A stretch of 64,000 nucleotides of DNA from Deroplatys truncata. Its lineage: Eukaryota; Arthropoda; Insecta; Mantodea; Mantidae. The translations under genes were made by a program, and so were the position numbers. The stretch spans positions 62,232,364-62,296,363 of the forward strand of contig CM060980.1 of assembly GCA_030765065.1 (NCBI GenBank). The letters run 5' to 3'. Numbering within the stretch: position 1 is the first letter of the stretch; every line of letters begins with the position of its first letter. The notes under the pieces are model-generated. The model searched no databases. It was not told the origin of the DNA and saw only the letters and a program-made list of their open reading frames with translations. This document shows positions 33,315-44,905 of the stretch, piece after piece.

Positions 33315-34372
33315 AATAACTGGAAGTTATTTCTGGGCTGTTTTGCCGTGGTCTGCTAGAGATAGATGTTCCAGACGTTTCGTCTACAACCACATCTTCA
33401 GTGGCACTGTCAAAGTCCTCTAGGAGAAGCTTGCGTTGCGTCTGAAATGCTGGGTGTTCGTGCTGCTATATTTATACTAAGAGGGCTCTCCGCTGATTGG
33501 TCCGGATGCCGGCCAGCTTGTGGGAGGGGCCCAGCTGCCTCAAAGGTGTTGCTCCCTTTTGATTGGCTCACTTTGTTTTCTCGTGTTATATGACATTTCT
33601 TGCCTTGAATGACTGGATGCCAGTTATTGTTGAGCTTTAGAGCCTCTTCTTTCTTATTACAATTATTAGGATGCTTATATATTTTGATAGCTTCACGCTG
33701 TAGTTGGGCATGGTAATTTGTCATGGATGAAAGAATGTTGGTGTTCTGGAACTTAATGATGTGTTCGTCCTCCGCTTCAATGGCGTGTTTGGCGACTGCA
33801 GACTTTTCTGTTTTTTCCCAAGCGGCAGCTTCTTTTGTGTTTGGTTAGTCTGGTGTTGACACTGTGCTGTGTGGTTCCAATGTAAACCGCTCTGCAAGAA
33901 CACGGAATACGGTATACACCGGCTGATGACAGAGGTTCCCGAGGATCTTTAGCTGAGCGTAGTAAATTATTTAATTGTTTGGTAGGCTTGAAAACAGTCT
34001 TGACGTTATGTCACGTTATGTATGGTAGAAAGACTGTGCCCTTGTTTTTCGGTTGATCTGTCTTCTGAGCGGCAGGATGAAGTCTGGCGGGGCAGCAAGC
34101 TCTTTTTACTTCTTGGGTTGAATAACCATTCGATAATAATGCTCGTTCCAGGTGACAAAGTTCTTGTTGCAACAATTGTGGATCACAAATGCGAGAAGTG
34201 CGATTTACAAGAGTTTTGATCATGGCCTGTTTTTGTCTGGGATGATGGTTTGAGTCTTTGTTCAGATAGTGGTCAGTGTGAGTGGGCTTGCAGTAGACAG
34301 TGTGCCCAAGTGTACCTTCTGCTTTTTTGCTGACCAAGACGTCCAGGAATGCTAGTTGAATGTTCTCTCATC
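33315..34372 (-). mobile_element. PLE fragment inserted in the multicopy pseudogene
   Basis: Minus-strand 'LGHTVYCKPTHTDHYLNKDS' and 'LVNRTSRICD' (34290-34200) are the end of PLE reverse transcriptase. The GIY-YIG-domain tail follows with 'LGKKQKSLQSPNTPLKRR' and 'NYHAQLQREAIKIYKHPNN'. The left edge carries a PLE-like terminal sequence, CCAGACGTTTCGTCTACAAC. Identical GAGAAGAAG copies at 33306-33314 and 34373-34381 are a probable 9-bp target duplication. Frameshifts are present. Confidence 0.75.
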
Positions 34373-35067
34373 GAGAAGAAGAGTTTCAGAAATATTTTGT
34401 AAAGGAGGGGGAACTAGTGTATTGTTGTGATATCCCTAACTTGATAGGTCATCTTGGAACAGCTTACTAAGCAAAATATTGGTATCTGTTAATTGACTCA
34501 AGCAAGAGAAGTCTGAAAGGTATTCTGCTGTACAATGGCAATATGTTTGCTTCAGTTCCAATAGCTCACTCTACATCCCTTAAAGAAACGTACCTAAACT
34601 TGTATACTGTTCTAGAAAAAATTAAATATAATAAACAAAACTGGTACATGTGCTGTGATCTTAAAGAGAGTGGTATTTTATTGGGCCCACAAGCTGGGTA
34701 CACGAAATTGCTGTGCTTTTTGTGTGAATGGTATTCTAAAACCAGAGAAAGACACTGGGGTGAAACTAATTGGCCATAAAGAAAAGATTTAATGCCAGGG
34801 ACAAAAAATGTAATAAATTGCCCACTGATTGACTCACAAAAGGGTTTGCTACCCCCGATACATATCATATTAGGGATAATGAAGCAATTTGTCAAAGCTT
34901 TCAACAAACTTTGTCCATATTTCCAACATCTTATTCAGAAATTTCCAATGTTGTCTGAATCAAAAGTGAAAGAATGCATTTTTGACGGCCCACAGATTTG
35001 CAAACTCTTGAAGGATGTTCATTTTAGTAATATCATGACAGACACAGAGCCTCATTCAATGAAGTTA

Positions 35068-36399
35068 CGAGGTACGTCCAGAAAGTAAGTTCTGTTTCAA
35101 TTTCTCTCCGCTGCAGCGCTGCGATCGCAGTTCCGCACATGCGCGGTAGATGCTCTGTAACAAGGAGAAGAATCGTGCTCCATTTTGAGATTGCTGTCAG
35201 CTATGTACGCTTTGTTGTGCTTGTTTACAATGTCGGTGTTGATTGAAAATCCCGCCACTTGTGAAATCAGATCTGTGATTCGTTTTCTGAATGCTAGGAA
35301 AGTGAAACCAATTGAAATTTATCGGCAAATTTGCGAAGTTTACGGACAAAATGCGGTGAGTGATTAAATGGTGAGAAGATGGGTCCGACAGTTCAAAGAA
35401 GGACGTAGTGAAGTGCACGATGAAGAACGAAGTGGGCGTCCATCTTTGGTTACAGAAGAACTGGTTCACGCAATTGATGACAAGATCCAGGAAAACCGCA
35501 AGTTTACAATTAGTGCTCTCGCTATGGAATTTCCCCAAATCTCACGATCACTAATTCATGAAATTGTTACCGAAAAACTGAAATTTCGTAAACTTTGCTC
35601 TCGTTGGGTACCAAAGATTCTTACTGAGCAACACAAAACAAACCGGATGGGTAGTGCACTTCAGTTTTTGACCTGTTATGATGAAGGCGGCGAAGAATTT
35701 CTGACACAGATAGTCACAGGAGATGAAACTTGGGTTTCTTACGACACCCCTGAATGTAAGCGGCAATCAATGGAATGGAGGCACACTTCGTCCCCAGCAA
35801 AGGTTAAGCCGAAACAAATCTTGACACCTCGAGAAATGATGTGCACAGTGATCTGGGACTGGAAAGGCATCTTACTCATTGATTTCTTACCACGTGGTCA
35901 AACAATCAAAGCAGATGTTTATTGCAAGACACTTAGAAAATTGCGCCGCGCAATACAGAATAAGCGCCGAGGATTGCTGTCAAAAGGTGTTGTTTTTCTT
36001 CACAACAACGCACGACCACACACTGCAAATGTGACGCAAAACTTCCTACAGGGATTTGGCTGGGACGTGTTTGACCATCCTCCGTACAGCCCTGACCTCG
36101 CTTCTAGCGACTTTCATCTGTTCTTACATCTCAAGTCTTTCCTTGGCGGTCAACACTTCAACAATGACAAAGAGCTGAAAGAAAATGTTTCCAACTGGTT
36201 GAAGACACAGGCGGCAAACTTCTATGAAGAAGGTATACAAAAACTTGTGCCACGCTATGACAAATGCCTGCAAAATTTCGGCAGTTATTTGGAAATGTAG
36301 TGTAAGAGTTGTATAATTTTGTGCCATAAATAATTTTTCTGTATCTGTACACAATTTAATTTTATTACCAAATGGAACTTACTTTCTGGACGTACCTCG
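35068..36399 (+). mobile_element. complete-length mariner element
   Basis: Inverted ends share CGAGGTACGTCCAGAAAGTA at the left (from 35068), with its complement ending at 36399. TA flanks both sides (35066-35067, 36400-36401). It is 1332 bp long and contains a nearly open transposase. Near-identical ends and few lesions mark it as one of the younger insertions here. It sits inside the older multicopy pseudogene. Confidence 0.92.
35230..36300 (+). pseudogene. mariner transposase with one stop and a catalytic-site substitution
   Basis: From ATG 35230 the frame runs 357 codons to the TAG at 36298-36300 with a single internal TAA at 35365-35367; an intact reading frame of 310 codons follows from 35368. 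The N-terminal helix-turn-helix part, the 'RWVPKILTEQHK' linker block (WVPHEL equivalent) and the DD34D core are all present. The first acidic residue is in 'TGDETWV' (codon 119 counted from 35368) and the third is in 'YSPDLASSDFHLF' (codon 248). At the second position the usual HDNARPH reads HNNARPH: codon 213 is AAC (36004-36006) where family members have GAC. By family knowledge this Asn should abolish catalysis, so the copy looks dead for two independent reasons. Confidence 0.9.
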
Positions 36400-36725
36400 T
36401 ATAAACGAGTTTTTGGTTAATGTTAAAGATGACCAATATGAGCATATTATTAAAACCATGCTCGAAAAGTTAAGGCACTTGGATGCAATATGAGCTTAAT
36501 AATATGAGCTTCTGCATTCGCATTTTGAATTCTTTCCTGAAAACTTGGGTGCACTAAGTGAAGAACGGGTAGAGAAATTCCACTAGGACATAAAGGAAAT
36601 GGAAACAAGGTACCAGGTTTGATGGGACATCTCCATAATGGCTGACTACTGTTGGGGTTTAATTAGAGACAACCCTTGCCAGGACCATAAATGCAAGTCA
36701 ACTCAGCATTCATTTTTAAAAATCG

Positions 36726-38070
36726 GATAGAAAATAAAATCATAAAGTATGTTTGAAATTTCCGTTCAATGTAAACTGTTGCATTTGTAGAGTTGGGACT
36801 GTTTCCTAGTTTGCATGATTTCACGCATTTTAAATTGCACTTAAAAACTAGAAATAAACTCATATATTACATATTTCCTTTGTGCATGCCAAAAAAATGG
36901 TATGTGATATGAAAAAATGGAAAGCAGATTTGAATTCAGCATACCAAAATTAGGTTTAAAGACCTGTTTAACCCTGTGCCGCAGAAAAGAATTTTAAATT
37001 CACAGGCCTGTGTAATCTGTAACCAAGTGTGAAGAAAATGTTTTAATATAATTAAAAAAGACAGGAGTTTAAAATACAAAAAGTAATGCAATCATATTCT
37101 TGGAGGCAAATTGCAAAAGTAAGCTATGCAGATCCAGTGGCCAAACTATATGTCGGGGTCCTCCAGCAATACATGCAATGATGCCCTTTAAAAAAATCAC
37201 ATTTCTTTAAAATGATAACCCTTATTCATAACATTAGGTTGAAGTGGGTAGTACATAAAGGCAGTTTTTAAAATAGGTGTTAAGCAGATCCCAGCAATAT
37301 AACTGCATTGCTTATATGCACTTGTATGTAATTTTTAAACCTTGCAATTAGTTTCAGGTTACGTTGGTATATGGCAAACTTCATGAACAGATTATTAAAG
37401 AGCAAATTAAAATAAAATCAAGCAAATACAAGTATGTAATCCACCAAATTGGTATTTAATTCCCTATTGGTTAACTTTTATGAACTAGAAGCTAAGTTGA
37501 GCGCCTATACATGTGAGTGCACAGACACTTGAGGTTTACAACTTTTCAACGTGTTTCTTTTTCTGTACCATGAATTTAATCACTATTTTCTTTAGAATTG
37601 AGTTTTTGTCATATTTTGATTTCTATGCTCACAATAGAATATTCCCTAACCTGTCTTCTGTCATTGTGCTCTGTAAAAAGATTTTACTCATTTTAGATTT
37701 TAAAATGACCTTTTCAGCTGTTGCTGATATCACTTGCATCTTAAGATATAACTAAATGACTGTATGGAGATCAGGTAAACTACTTGCTAAACATCTGTTA
37801 TCAACAAACACAAAAATGTTAAGAACTGGACATTAAGAACCTGTTCTCGTTATACTTTACACTTCTGTGATGGTACTTAGGGTTACTGAAAGTTTTGAGA
37901 ATGGGCAATAATAAGTTGTGGTAAACCAAAGCAGGTCTTCCTATCTTTAGATTGAAGTTCAGAAGCAACATGTGCAAGCTGGAGTGTGCTTCAACAATAT
38001 GCAACATCAGCACTTCTGTGTATGTGCATGCGCATGCAGGTGTTGCAATGCATATGCTAGGATGGATTTC
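36726..38070. other. RAD9 intron 4, no gene
   Basis: AT-rich non-coding sequence without a recognised element. Confidence 0.4.
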
Positions 38071-38078
38071 AAGCAAGA

Positions 38079-39090
38079 GCATGATTTTCTACAACTTTGA
38101 AGTCAGTTTAGGGAAGAGAGAATGCCCTGAAAGGCTGCACAGGTGTTTTGGAATCTTTGCTCTTGGCAATCCATAATTTATCAATGGTCTGCAGAGTTCA
38201 GAAGAGGAAGGGATTCCCTTGAAGATAACCACGCAGGACAGCCAACTATAGCAACAGTGGATGAAAGTGTGATGAAAGCAAAGCACATGTTGCAGGAAGA
38301 TCATCGTTGCATATATTATCAAATTCAAGAAACCCTGAATATTGGATCGGCAGCAGTAAACACCATCCTTAAGGAAAAGCTTCACGTCAGAAAGCTCTGT
38401 GGTCATTGGATCCCCCACCACTGCACAAATGAGCAGAAACAGTCATGTGTGCAGTGGTGCCAGGAAATAAAGGAAAAATTTTATGGCGGAAGATCCAAAA
38501 ATCATATTTTACACTGTAACAGTTGACAAAAGTTGGATATATCAATATGATCCGGAAACTAAGTGACAATCATTGGTCTGGGTTTTCTCAGGAGCGGATT
38601 CCCCAACAAAAGTGAGGTGAGCAAAAATTGTTGGCAAGAAGATGATCTGTTCCTTCTCAGCTGGTAGCCATATTGTGACAATTCCACTGAGAGACAAAAG
38701 ACTGTTACTGCCAGATGGTACACTAAAAATGTCCCCCACAAGTCTTTAATGAACTGAGAGCAAAGCATCCTAAGACTGGTTAGCATGGAATTTTGTGCAT
38801 CACGATGCCTATCCCCCACTGCACTCAAAACAACTCAATTTCTGCAGGAATCAAATATTTGTCCCATCCTCCATACAATCCAGAGCAAGCCCCAGGCGAC
38901 TTTTTTCTATTCCCCAAAATAGAACAAAAATTTTGACATCAATGATTTTAATCATCTGAAGCTGCAATATCTGCTTATGACGAGTAATTTGCACTCTCTC
39001 CAAAGAAGAATGGTGTTCGGCATTTGAAAAGTGGTTTGAAAGGATGAGACATTGTATAGAATGCAGTGGAAAATACTTTGAAAAGATGAA
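38079..39090 (+). pseudogene. mariner transposase relic
   Basis: Starts with 'MIFYNFEVSLGKRECPERLH', then a shifted frame gives 'WSAEFRRGRDSLEDNHAGQP' and 'LCGHWIPHHCTNEQK' (WVPHEL block). Near 38520 come 'TVDKSWIYQYDPETK' and 'SPTKVR', near 38800 'FVHHDAYPPLHSKQL' (second acidic block), and 'PSSIQSRASPRRLF' for the third, largely destroyed. Multiple frameshifts and stops. I did not find convincing terminal repeats. Confidence 0.75.
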
Positions 39091-40124
39091 ATGATCAGAT
39101 TTAAATTTTTTAAAATTTTATTGCATTCATTCTCAAAACTTTTGACCCTCATAAACTGAATGCAACCAGAAATATTGAATCTAAGCAATGACCTTGAGAG
39201 CATTATTATTTACTGATACTGTTGTCTCTTTTTTCACCACAGTGTCATTTCAAAAGTCATCACGCTATGTTGTGTCATATGCAGACAAGTGATGTGAGTG
39301 CATCTCCGCATTGCGGTTGAAGTAAGCTCTCATTGTAAAGATGCATGATTATGAGTTGGTTCTCAAATAATTTACCTATGTTAAAAATAGGAGCTCTAAA
39401 GGCCTAGTAGCCCAGCAATCGCCAGAAACCTTCCCTCCCCATTGCAAATGTGTCAGGCTTTAGCTTCTCATTAAATTTATACATAACCTCCAAATTCTAA
39501 ATTCGCAAATTACAAAGGATGACACCAACATTCACACTTGTAGTAGCCATTATATGTTTGAATAATGTTACTAACATTTTGAATAACGTTTCTGAACCTT
39601 TTGAAGTACCCATCATCAAAAAAGTATTTTGAACCAATCTTAAGTGTACACCAAACTTCAGTAGAAAAATATTTGAATCTCAATTTTCACTCATTCCTCA
39701 CTCACTTTAGAGTTGAGTTTTATTTCCTTCCGACTCTGATATTTCACTCCATGAGATTTGAGTATGAGTGTCCCTCAAGTAAGGACTATGAATCTTCACC
39801 TTAATCATACCAAATATTTAACCCATGCCCAGAAGATATAAGAACTTATGAATTCAGTTTTTATCATTATATAACTGTAGATTGCAACCCTGAATGAATT
39901 TTAATTCTATTGCATTGCACCAAAGGTGTAACTGATTACATACATTAGTTCTTATACACTGGTTATTTAAACAGGTGAATTTAAAGTAGTTTTACTGTTA
40001 TTTTCTATCTAAATGTTATTACAGTTTGTAAACTGTATGTTATCATATATTTTGCTTTTGTGTATTTAGATATTCTGTACTGGTTATTTGGTGTTGAAAG
40101 GTAAACTGAATTGATTTATTGATG
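39091..40124. other. RAD9 intron 4, no gene
   Basis: AT-rich non-coding sequence, nothing recognised. Confidence 0.4.
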
Positions 40125-40126
40125 TA

Positions 40127-40320
40127 CAGTAAAACCTTGATTATCCATTACTTGGTTAACCATTCAATTTACTGTCCTCTTTTTTTTTTCTTTTTTTTCC
40201 TTTCTTCCTCCTAATGTCTGCTACATTTGGCGAAAGTTGAGTTATTGCAGGCAGTTAAGATGTTGCATATCAACAGATGGCTTCAGTATTTTGAAAATTC
40301 TCAGATGAAGTGCGCCTTAA
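40127..40320 (+). mobile_element. probable pogo/Tigger left end
   Basis: TA (40125-40126) is followed by CAGTAAAACCTTGATTATCC and then a second GGTTAACCATT block, the usual form of pogo/Tigger terminal repeats. A reverse-oriented end with TA lies at 54265. No transposase is visible between them except what later insertions brought in. Confidence 0.45.
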
Positions 40321-42350
40321 AGGGGAATGAAACACAAAAATCATGTTTTTTCCTAAATGAAGAATATGACCTGTAAAATGCAGTGCTAAGATTGTTTTCT
40401 TGCTCTGTCACACCATTACTGCTGAGCAAGTGAAATAATAACCACCTTATATGTCATCAGAGCCAGCTGTGCATTGGAAGCAGTAGGGAGATCACAAGTC
40501 AGTCATTGTTGCATGTGCAGTAATACGTTTTCAAAAATTGTTGTTGTTGATATTTAAGTTCAATAGTAGCGTACCTTATGGTGGTGTTTTGGTGATGATG
40601 TTACTGAGTCAGTTTAGTATTACACAAACACTAATATGTGAAAAATAAAATGCCTCAATGTTATGCATATGGCTGTAATGTGAGAAGGGAAACACACAAG
40701 GGAACTCATTTTCACGCATTTCCAAACAGAGACAAATCTCCTAAAAGATGTAGAAGATGGGTAGAATTTTACAAAAGAAAATATTTTTTTGTCTGGTCTC
40801 TGTGTTCGTTTATGTTCCTTCCATTTTAAGGACACAGATTATGAGCAGACACAGTTATTAAAAAACCAACTTATGCTGGATGAAAATTTCAGAAGTCCTT
40901 TATTAAAACCTGGAAAACCTATTCCTACTATAAGGAAAAATGAAGACAATTTCCAGATATCAGGTTTTAGTAAGACAATTGATCCTTTACCATCTTCATC
41001 CAAGAATAAATGACAAAGAACTGAATGATATCTGGCTAGAAATCGTAAAAATATTGTTTCTGAGCTATGCGACAGCGTTACTTGCAATAAGACTGACAAC
41101 AAAGGCAATGGTGATAAAGGTAGTGAAAGAATTCAGAATAAAAGGTGATAAAAAAACCAAGAATTCAGAAGTGCAAATGTGAACTAGGTACTGAAATCAT
41201 AATGAAATATATATTGTTGGAACCTGAAAGTATCTACGAAACAAGCAGTGAGGAGAAAGATCAGGATAAGCTGAATGAAAGTTTCTACGAACCTGATACT
41301 TCAGATTCTACAAGCGATAACGAGGAAGAAGAAAAGACTTCCACCATATATGGAAATGAAGCTGCAGTGGAATATTCCATTGTCACTTGGACATCCCTAC
41401 TTTTATTTTTCAAAGTATGTGTTTTATGTAGAAATGAAATCAAAACAATTTCTCATAACATTAAAGGGACAATGCTATGTGTTAAAACAGTATGTTGTTG
41501 CGGTAATACATTCACTTGGAAGCTCATCAGGAAAGAAACTGGAAGAAAATGCTTTAATAACAAATTCTTTATTATTATCTGGTATATTGTTTCAGTAGTT
41601 TTAAGTCCTGCAAATCGTTGGGTTTGGCAATGTTTTCAAGATGTACACTTGATAAAACCATTCAAAACATGGCAGCACCAGTTGCGAGCATTTTGGGTTC
41701 AAGAAGGGGGAAAAAAAACTTGAATTCATTAAAAGGTTGTGGCATACCTATATGTTGACAGGGAATGGGCAGTATGACTCGCCAGGATTTTTGGCCAAAT
41801 ATTTAATCTATTCTGTCATGGATTTAAATTCCTGCAAAATTATTGATTTTGAACTTTTCTCAAAGAGGTATGGTAAAGGAGATTTGGAAAAGTGTGCTTA
41901 TGACAGCTTGCAAAACAGGAAATGTGTAGAGTTGAAGTTTTTCTCTCCGACAGACACAAAAGTAAGATACCTGTTAAAAACTCAGTGTCCAGAAGTTGAT
42001 CATGAATTTGACATATGGCATTTGTATAAAAGTCTAACGGAAAAAATTAAAATGGTAGGAAAAAAATACTCAGAGCTGATGGTATAAATAACCATTTATG
42101 GTGGGCTGAGCAAAACTGTAATGAGAACGGTACCTTATTAATTGGAAAAGTCGCATTAATCCTTCATCATATAAAAAGTGAACATAAGTGGCTAGAAAAC
42201 AGTGAATGAAAATCTTGTGAACATGATGAATTGTGTTGGAAAAAGACCAAAGAAATAAATTATGGATTAACGGTGAATCAAACACCTATCATGCTCTGAA
42301 AAAAATTATTTTGGATAGCACCTTAAAAGATTTGGCTCATATTCGACATA

Positions 42351-43927
42351 CGAGGGCAAATCAAAAAGTCTTTGCCCCTATTTTTTTTCTGGTAACATAA
42401 GATACATACAGCCAACTAAACATGTAGATATTATTCTTTGTACTTTTCACTATTTTTCCACATAGTCCCCATGCCGGTTCAGACATTTGTCCCATTGCAG
42501 CACTAATTTTACCGCTGCGGTAGAAGTTGGCCGTCTGACTACGGAACCACTGTCGCACTGTTGTCATGATTTTGTCGTCGCAAGTGAATTGCTGTCCTGC
42601 CAGGAACTTCTTCAGCAGACTGAAAAGATGGAAATCACTAGGGGCAAGATCCGGGCTGTATGGTGGATGCTGTAGAAACTCCCAGTGGAAGTTTCTTAGC
42701 TTGCCGATGGTCTTGTTTGCCACATGTGGTCTCGCATTGTCATGGAGGATGATCACATTGTTAACATCGAGAATCCCACCGCTTCTTTCAGATCGCAGCC
42801 TGCAGAAGTGACAATGTGGAACAATATCTGTCGGTATTGATGCTGGCACCTTGCGACATGAAATCCAGCATGCGCGGTCCACGGCAATCCTAGAATGCCG
42901 TTAACATCACTTTGTGAACAGATGACACAGTATGGAATTTCTTTTTCGCAGGAGACTGCAGATGTTTCCACACCATACTCTGCTGTTTTGATTCCGACGT
43001 GTAATGCAGTACCCACTTTCATCGCCAGTAACAATGTGATCCAGGAAATTGCCACCCTCCTCGGTCCCAAGGTCGCGGGTTCAAACCCGGCGGAGGGCGA
43101 TGGATTTTTTCGGGCGTAAAAATCCTTAGCATGGCTTCCTTCGGAAGGGAAGTTAAAGCTGGTGGTCCCGTGTCGTAGATTTACGGCACGTAAAAGAACC
43201 TCAAGCCTGATAAAGAGGCCTCTGAGCAAAATTACCGATCTTTCACGCCCAATATAGAATGGGACGCTAAGAACCATAGTAGTTAACGAGCGTCCATAAA
43301 TAAAACTCAATTTAATTTAATTTAACCCTCCTCGGCATATCGTTGCAGATGATTCAAAGTAGCAATAAATTGCTTGCCTTTCGTCACGTTATCCAACTGC
43401 TTAGGAACCCATCGACATGAAACCTTCCTGTACCCTAAGCACTCGTGAGTGATGTCGAAAGCACTCCCAAAAGAAATGTCGAGCTCCTGAGCAATGTCTT
43501 TGATGTGCACACGCCGCTCTGCTCTCACCATCGCATCCACGCAGGCAATATGTCATCAGTCACTGATACACATGGTTTACCCGCATGCTCATTGTCATGC
43601 AGATTTGCATGGCCATTGTCGAACTCAGAACACCATCTCACACTTCTCAAAGCAAGACACCTTTCCCCATATGATGGCTGCATTTTCCTGTGGATCTCGA
43701 TGGGCATTCGTCCCTTACTCCATAGAAAACGGATCACACTGCGTTGCTCGTAAGCCGTGGACGCGTTAAGCACACCTGCCATTTTGAATGCACTGACAGC
43801 AGCTGGAAACTCTATGAGGGCCGGCCCATGAAAAGTCCACTACTTCGAATGTATATGTTGGTTTTTGTTTTACATTCGTAATTTGGCCGAAACAAAATAG
43901 GGACAAAAACTTTTTGATTTGCCCTTG
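42351..43927 (-). mobile_element. mariner inserted in the Kolobok transposase, itself hit by a SINE
   Basis: Inverted ends begin GAGGGCAAATCAAAAAGTCT on the left and mirror it on the right (ending near 43927); TA flanks both sides (42349-42350, 43928-43929). The minus-strand transposase runs from 'YEQRSVIRFLWSKGRMPIEI' (43750) through 'RAERRVHIKDIAQELDISFG' and 'YRKVSCRWVPKQL' (43380). It ends with 'NVIILHDNARPHVANKTI' (second Asp intact) and 'HPPYSPDLAPSDFHLF' (third Asp intact). Frame changes and the SINE at 43065-43324 interrupt it. Confidence 0.88.
43065..43324 (+). repeat. SINE (5'-truncated) inside the mariner, with 11-bp target duplication
   Basis: Flanked by ACCCTCCTCGG at 43054-43064 and 43325-43335, sequence of the mariner transposase itself. 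It carries a B box (GGGTTCAAACCC) near its 5' end and a body with CTGGTGGTCCCGTGTCGTAG, ending in a (TTTAA)n tail. A fuller, reverse-oriented copy lies at 59501-59794. Confidence 0.9.
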
Positions 43928-44413
43928 TATATATACGGGCAGTTTAGAAAGTTATCACAGTCTTTGTCTCAGATTTGCTCCGAAAAGGATACATTTTTCA
44001 TATAATGACCAATTTATATCCATGATAGCAGTGCTAGATCACAATTTCAATGTAAATAAAAGAAGAGGTGTCAAACCTCAATACTCCAAAGCATCTGGGT
44101 CTTGGATCATGGAAAATAAATATAAGGAATCTAATGAAGAATGGAAACTGCTATAATGCATAAAATAAACAAAAAAATCTGCATGCACATTGTGTGGATC
44201 CATTACCGGACACAGCAGTTGATCTGTCACTAACGAAAATATAGCTCCCACGCTTCGATCTCCATTAGAGTTAATTACGATTGAAGCACTTCTCACGTTT
44301 TCAGTCAGCATAAGATGGTTGGTTATAGACACATAGTACAATTTAAAATAATAATAATAATAATAATAAACAATGGTTGAATTTAAAACTTACTATTATA
44401 ATTTATGTGTTTA

Positions 44414-44905
44414 TTAGTGAAATTTGAAGCCTATATATACTTCGCTGGGTTCTGGTAAAGCATTTCTGATACTAAGCTCTACATATGACAAATCTTCTGT
44501 GTCCAATAGCAGTCCATGAATTAATCTGTGCTGTAAGTTGTGTAGCAGGAATATTGCCAGTTTATATTAGTAGATGGTGGAGAGTAACTTCTTTTTAGCT
44601 CAACTTTTTGTTTTTTTTAACGCTGTTATGCCTCACAATATTCAAAACATCATGATCTATAACTAATTTGTAAAAATTAGGATGCTTTGTGATACAAAAT
44701 CACTATTCATCAAGTTTGTGTTTTTATAGTCCGAACAACACACACTTTCTTCCTCATTATTCATAGGTGTACATTCCTTACACTTACACCAATGGATGGA
44801 ACCAGCATGGTTTTCGGTGTTCACACTAACTCTTGGAATCGCTGTCAGAATGGTGTAAATCTTCAAAATTGCTCTTTTTTGGTTTAATGATGTCGGCTAC
44901 TCCTT
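44414..44905 (-). pseudogene. P2X7-ballast-like zinc-binding domain ORF carried by the Kolobok element
   Basis: On the minus strand, an acidic leader 'NFEDLHHSDSDSKS' is followed by 'GSIHWCKCKECTPMNNEEES' and 'VCC'. This is the W-C-x-C-x2-C-x-P-M...CC pattern of the cytoplasmic ballast domain of vertebrate P2X7 receptors. A shifted frame then gives 'HPNFYKLVIDHDVLNIV', the H-x-x-F block, and the end reads 'SIRNALPEPSEVYIGF', matching the IR-x-x-FP...Y-x-GF terminus. The membrane channel part of a P2X receptor is absent, so this is a stand-alone domain protein. There is at least one frameshift and a stretch with stops near 44600, so the copy is dead. Its product's role in the transposon is unknown to me. 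Confidence 0.75.

Larger units (their letters stand above)
32662..36725 (+). pseudogene. decayed multicopy insect gene of unknown function, split by two insertions
   Basis: Begins ATGGCAAGTTCAAGTGG and reads 'SRRDCVNNPNTFCYVCG', a CxxC zinc-site block. It then continues in shifting frames through 'VKLGDQDKN'-like sequence, 'YPNLSSAIRPVPHGPDVPVP', a 'LPKKK...GSRLKESNLL' block, 'IDSSKRSLKGILLYNGN', 'VPIAHSTSLKETYLNLYTVL', 'LLGPQAGYTKLLCFLCEWYS', 'GIMKQFVKAFNK' and 'IFDGPQICKLLKD'. The last blocks are 'FFPENLGALSEERVEKFH' and 'DYCWGLIRDNPCQDHKCK'. I know this order from a large family of uncharacterised, often repeat-associated proteins in insects. The function is unknown to me. A PLE fragment sits at 33315-34372 and a mariner at 35068-36399. 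Several stops and frameshifts confirm decay. A second copy is not in the window. Confidence 0.7.
40650..44155 (+). pseudogene. THAP-domain Kolobok transposase, decayed and split
   Basis: ATG 40650 opens 'MPQCYAYGCNVRRE', the C-x4-C half of a THAP zinc finger, with the typical 'THFHAFP' and 'RRWVEF' (Pro and Trp of the THAP core). A frameshift near 40800 moves to the frame containing 'LCSFHFKDTDYE', the C-x2-H half. Farther on come an acidic linker (41200-41340) and 'VCVLCRNEI...IKGTMLCVKTVC' (a zinc-ribbon-like block). Next are 'ALITNSLLLSGILF', 'GNGQYDSPGFLAKYLIYSVM', 'CPEVDHEFDIWHLYKSL' and 'NNHLWWAEQNCN'. After the mariner the text resumes at 43930 with 'TGSLESYHSLCLRFAPKRIH' and 'AVLDHNFNVNKRRGV', ending at a TAA. 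This order is that of a THAP-transposase family abundant in arthropods and other animals. The catalytic acid residues are likely the D of 'GQYDSPG' and the D of 'FDIWH', by family analogy. Confidence 0.8.

Noticed and set aside
44663..44866. A complete P2X receptor gene
   Set aside because: Only the Cys-rich ballast-like domain is present; no transmembrane or ATP-binding ectodomain sequence is nearby, and the segment lies inside Kolobok ends.
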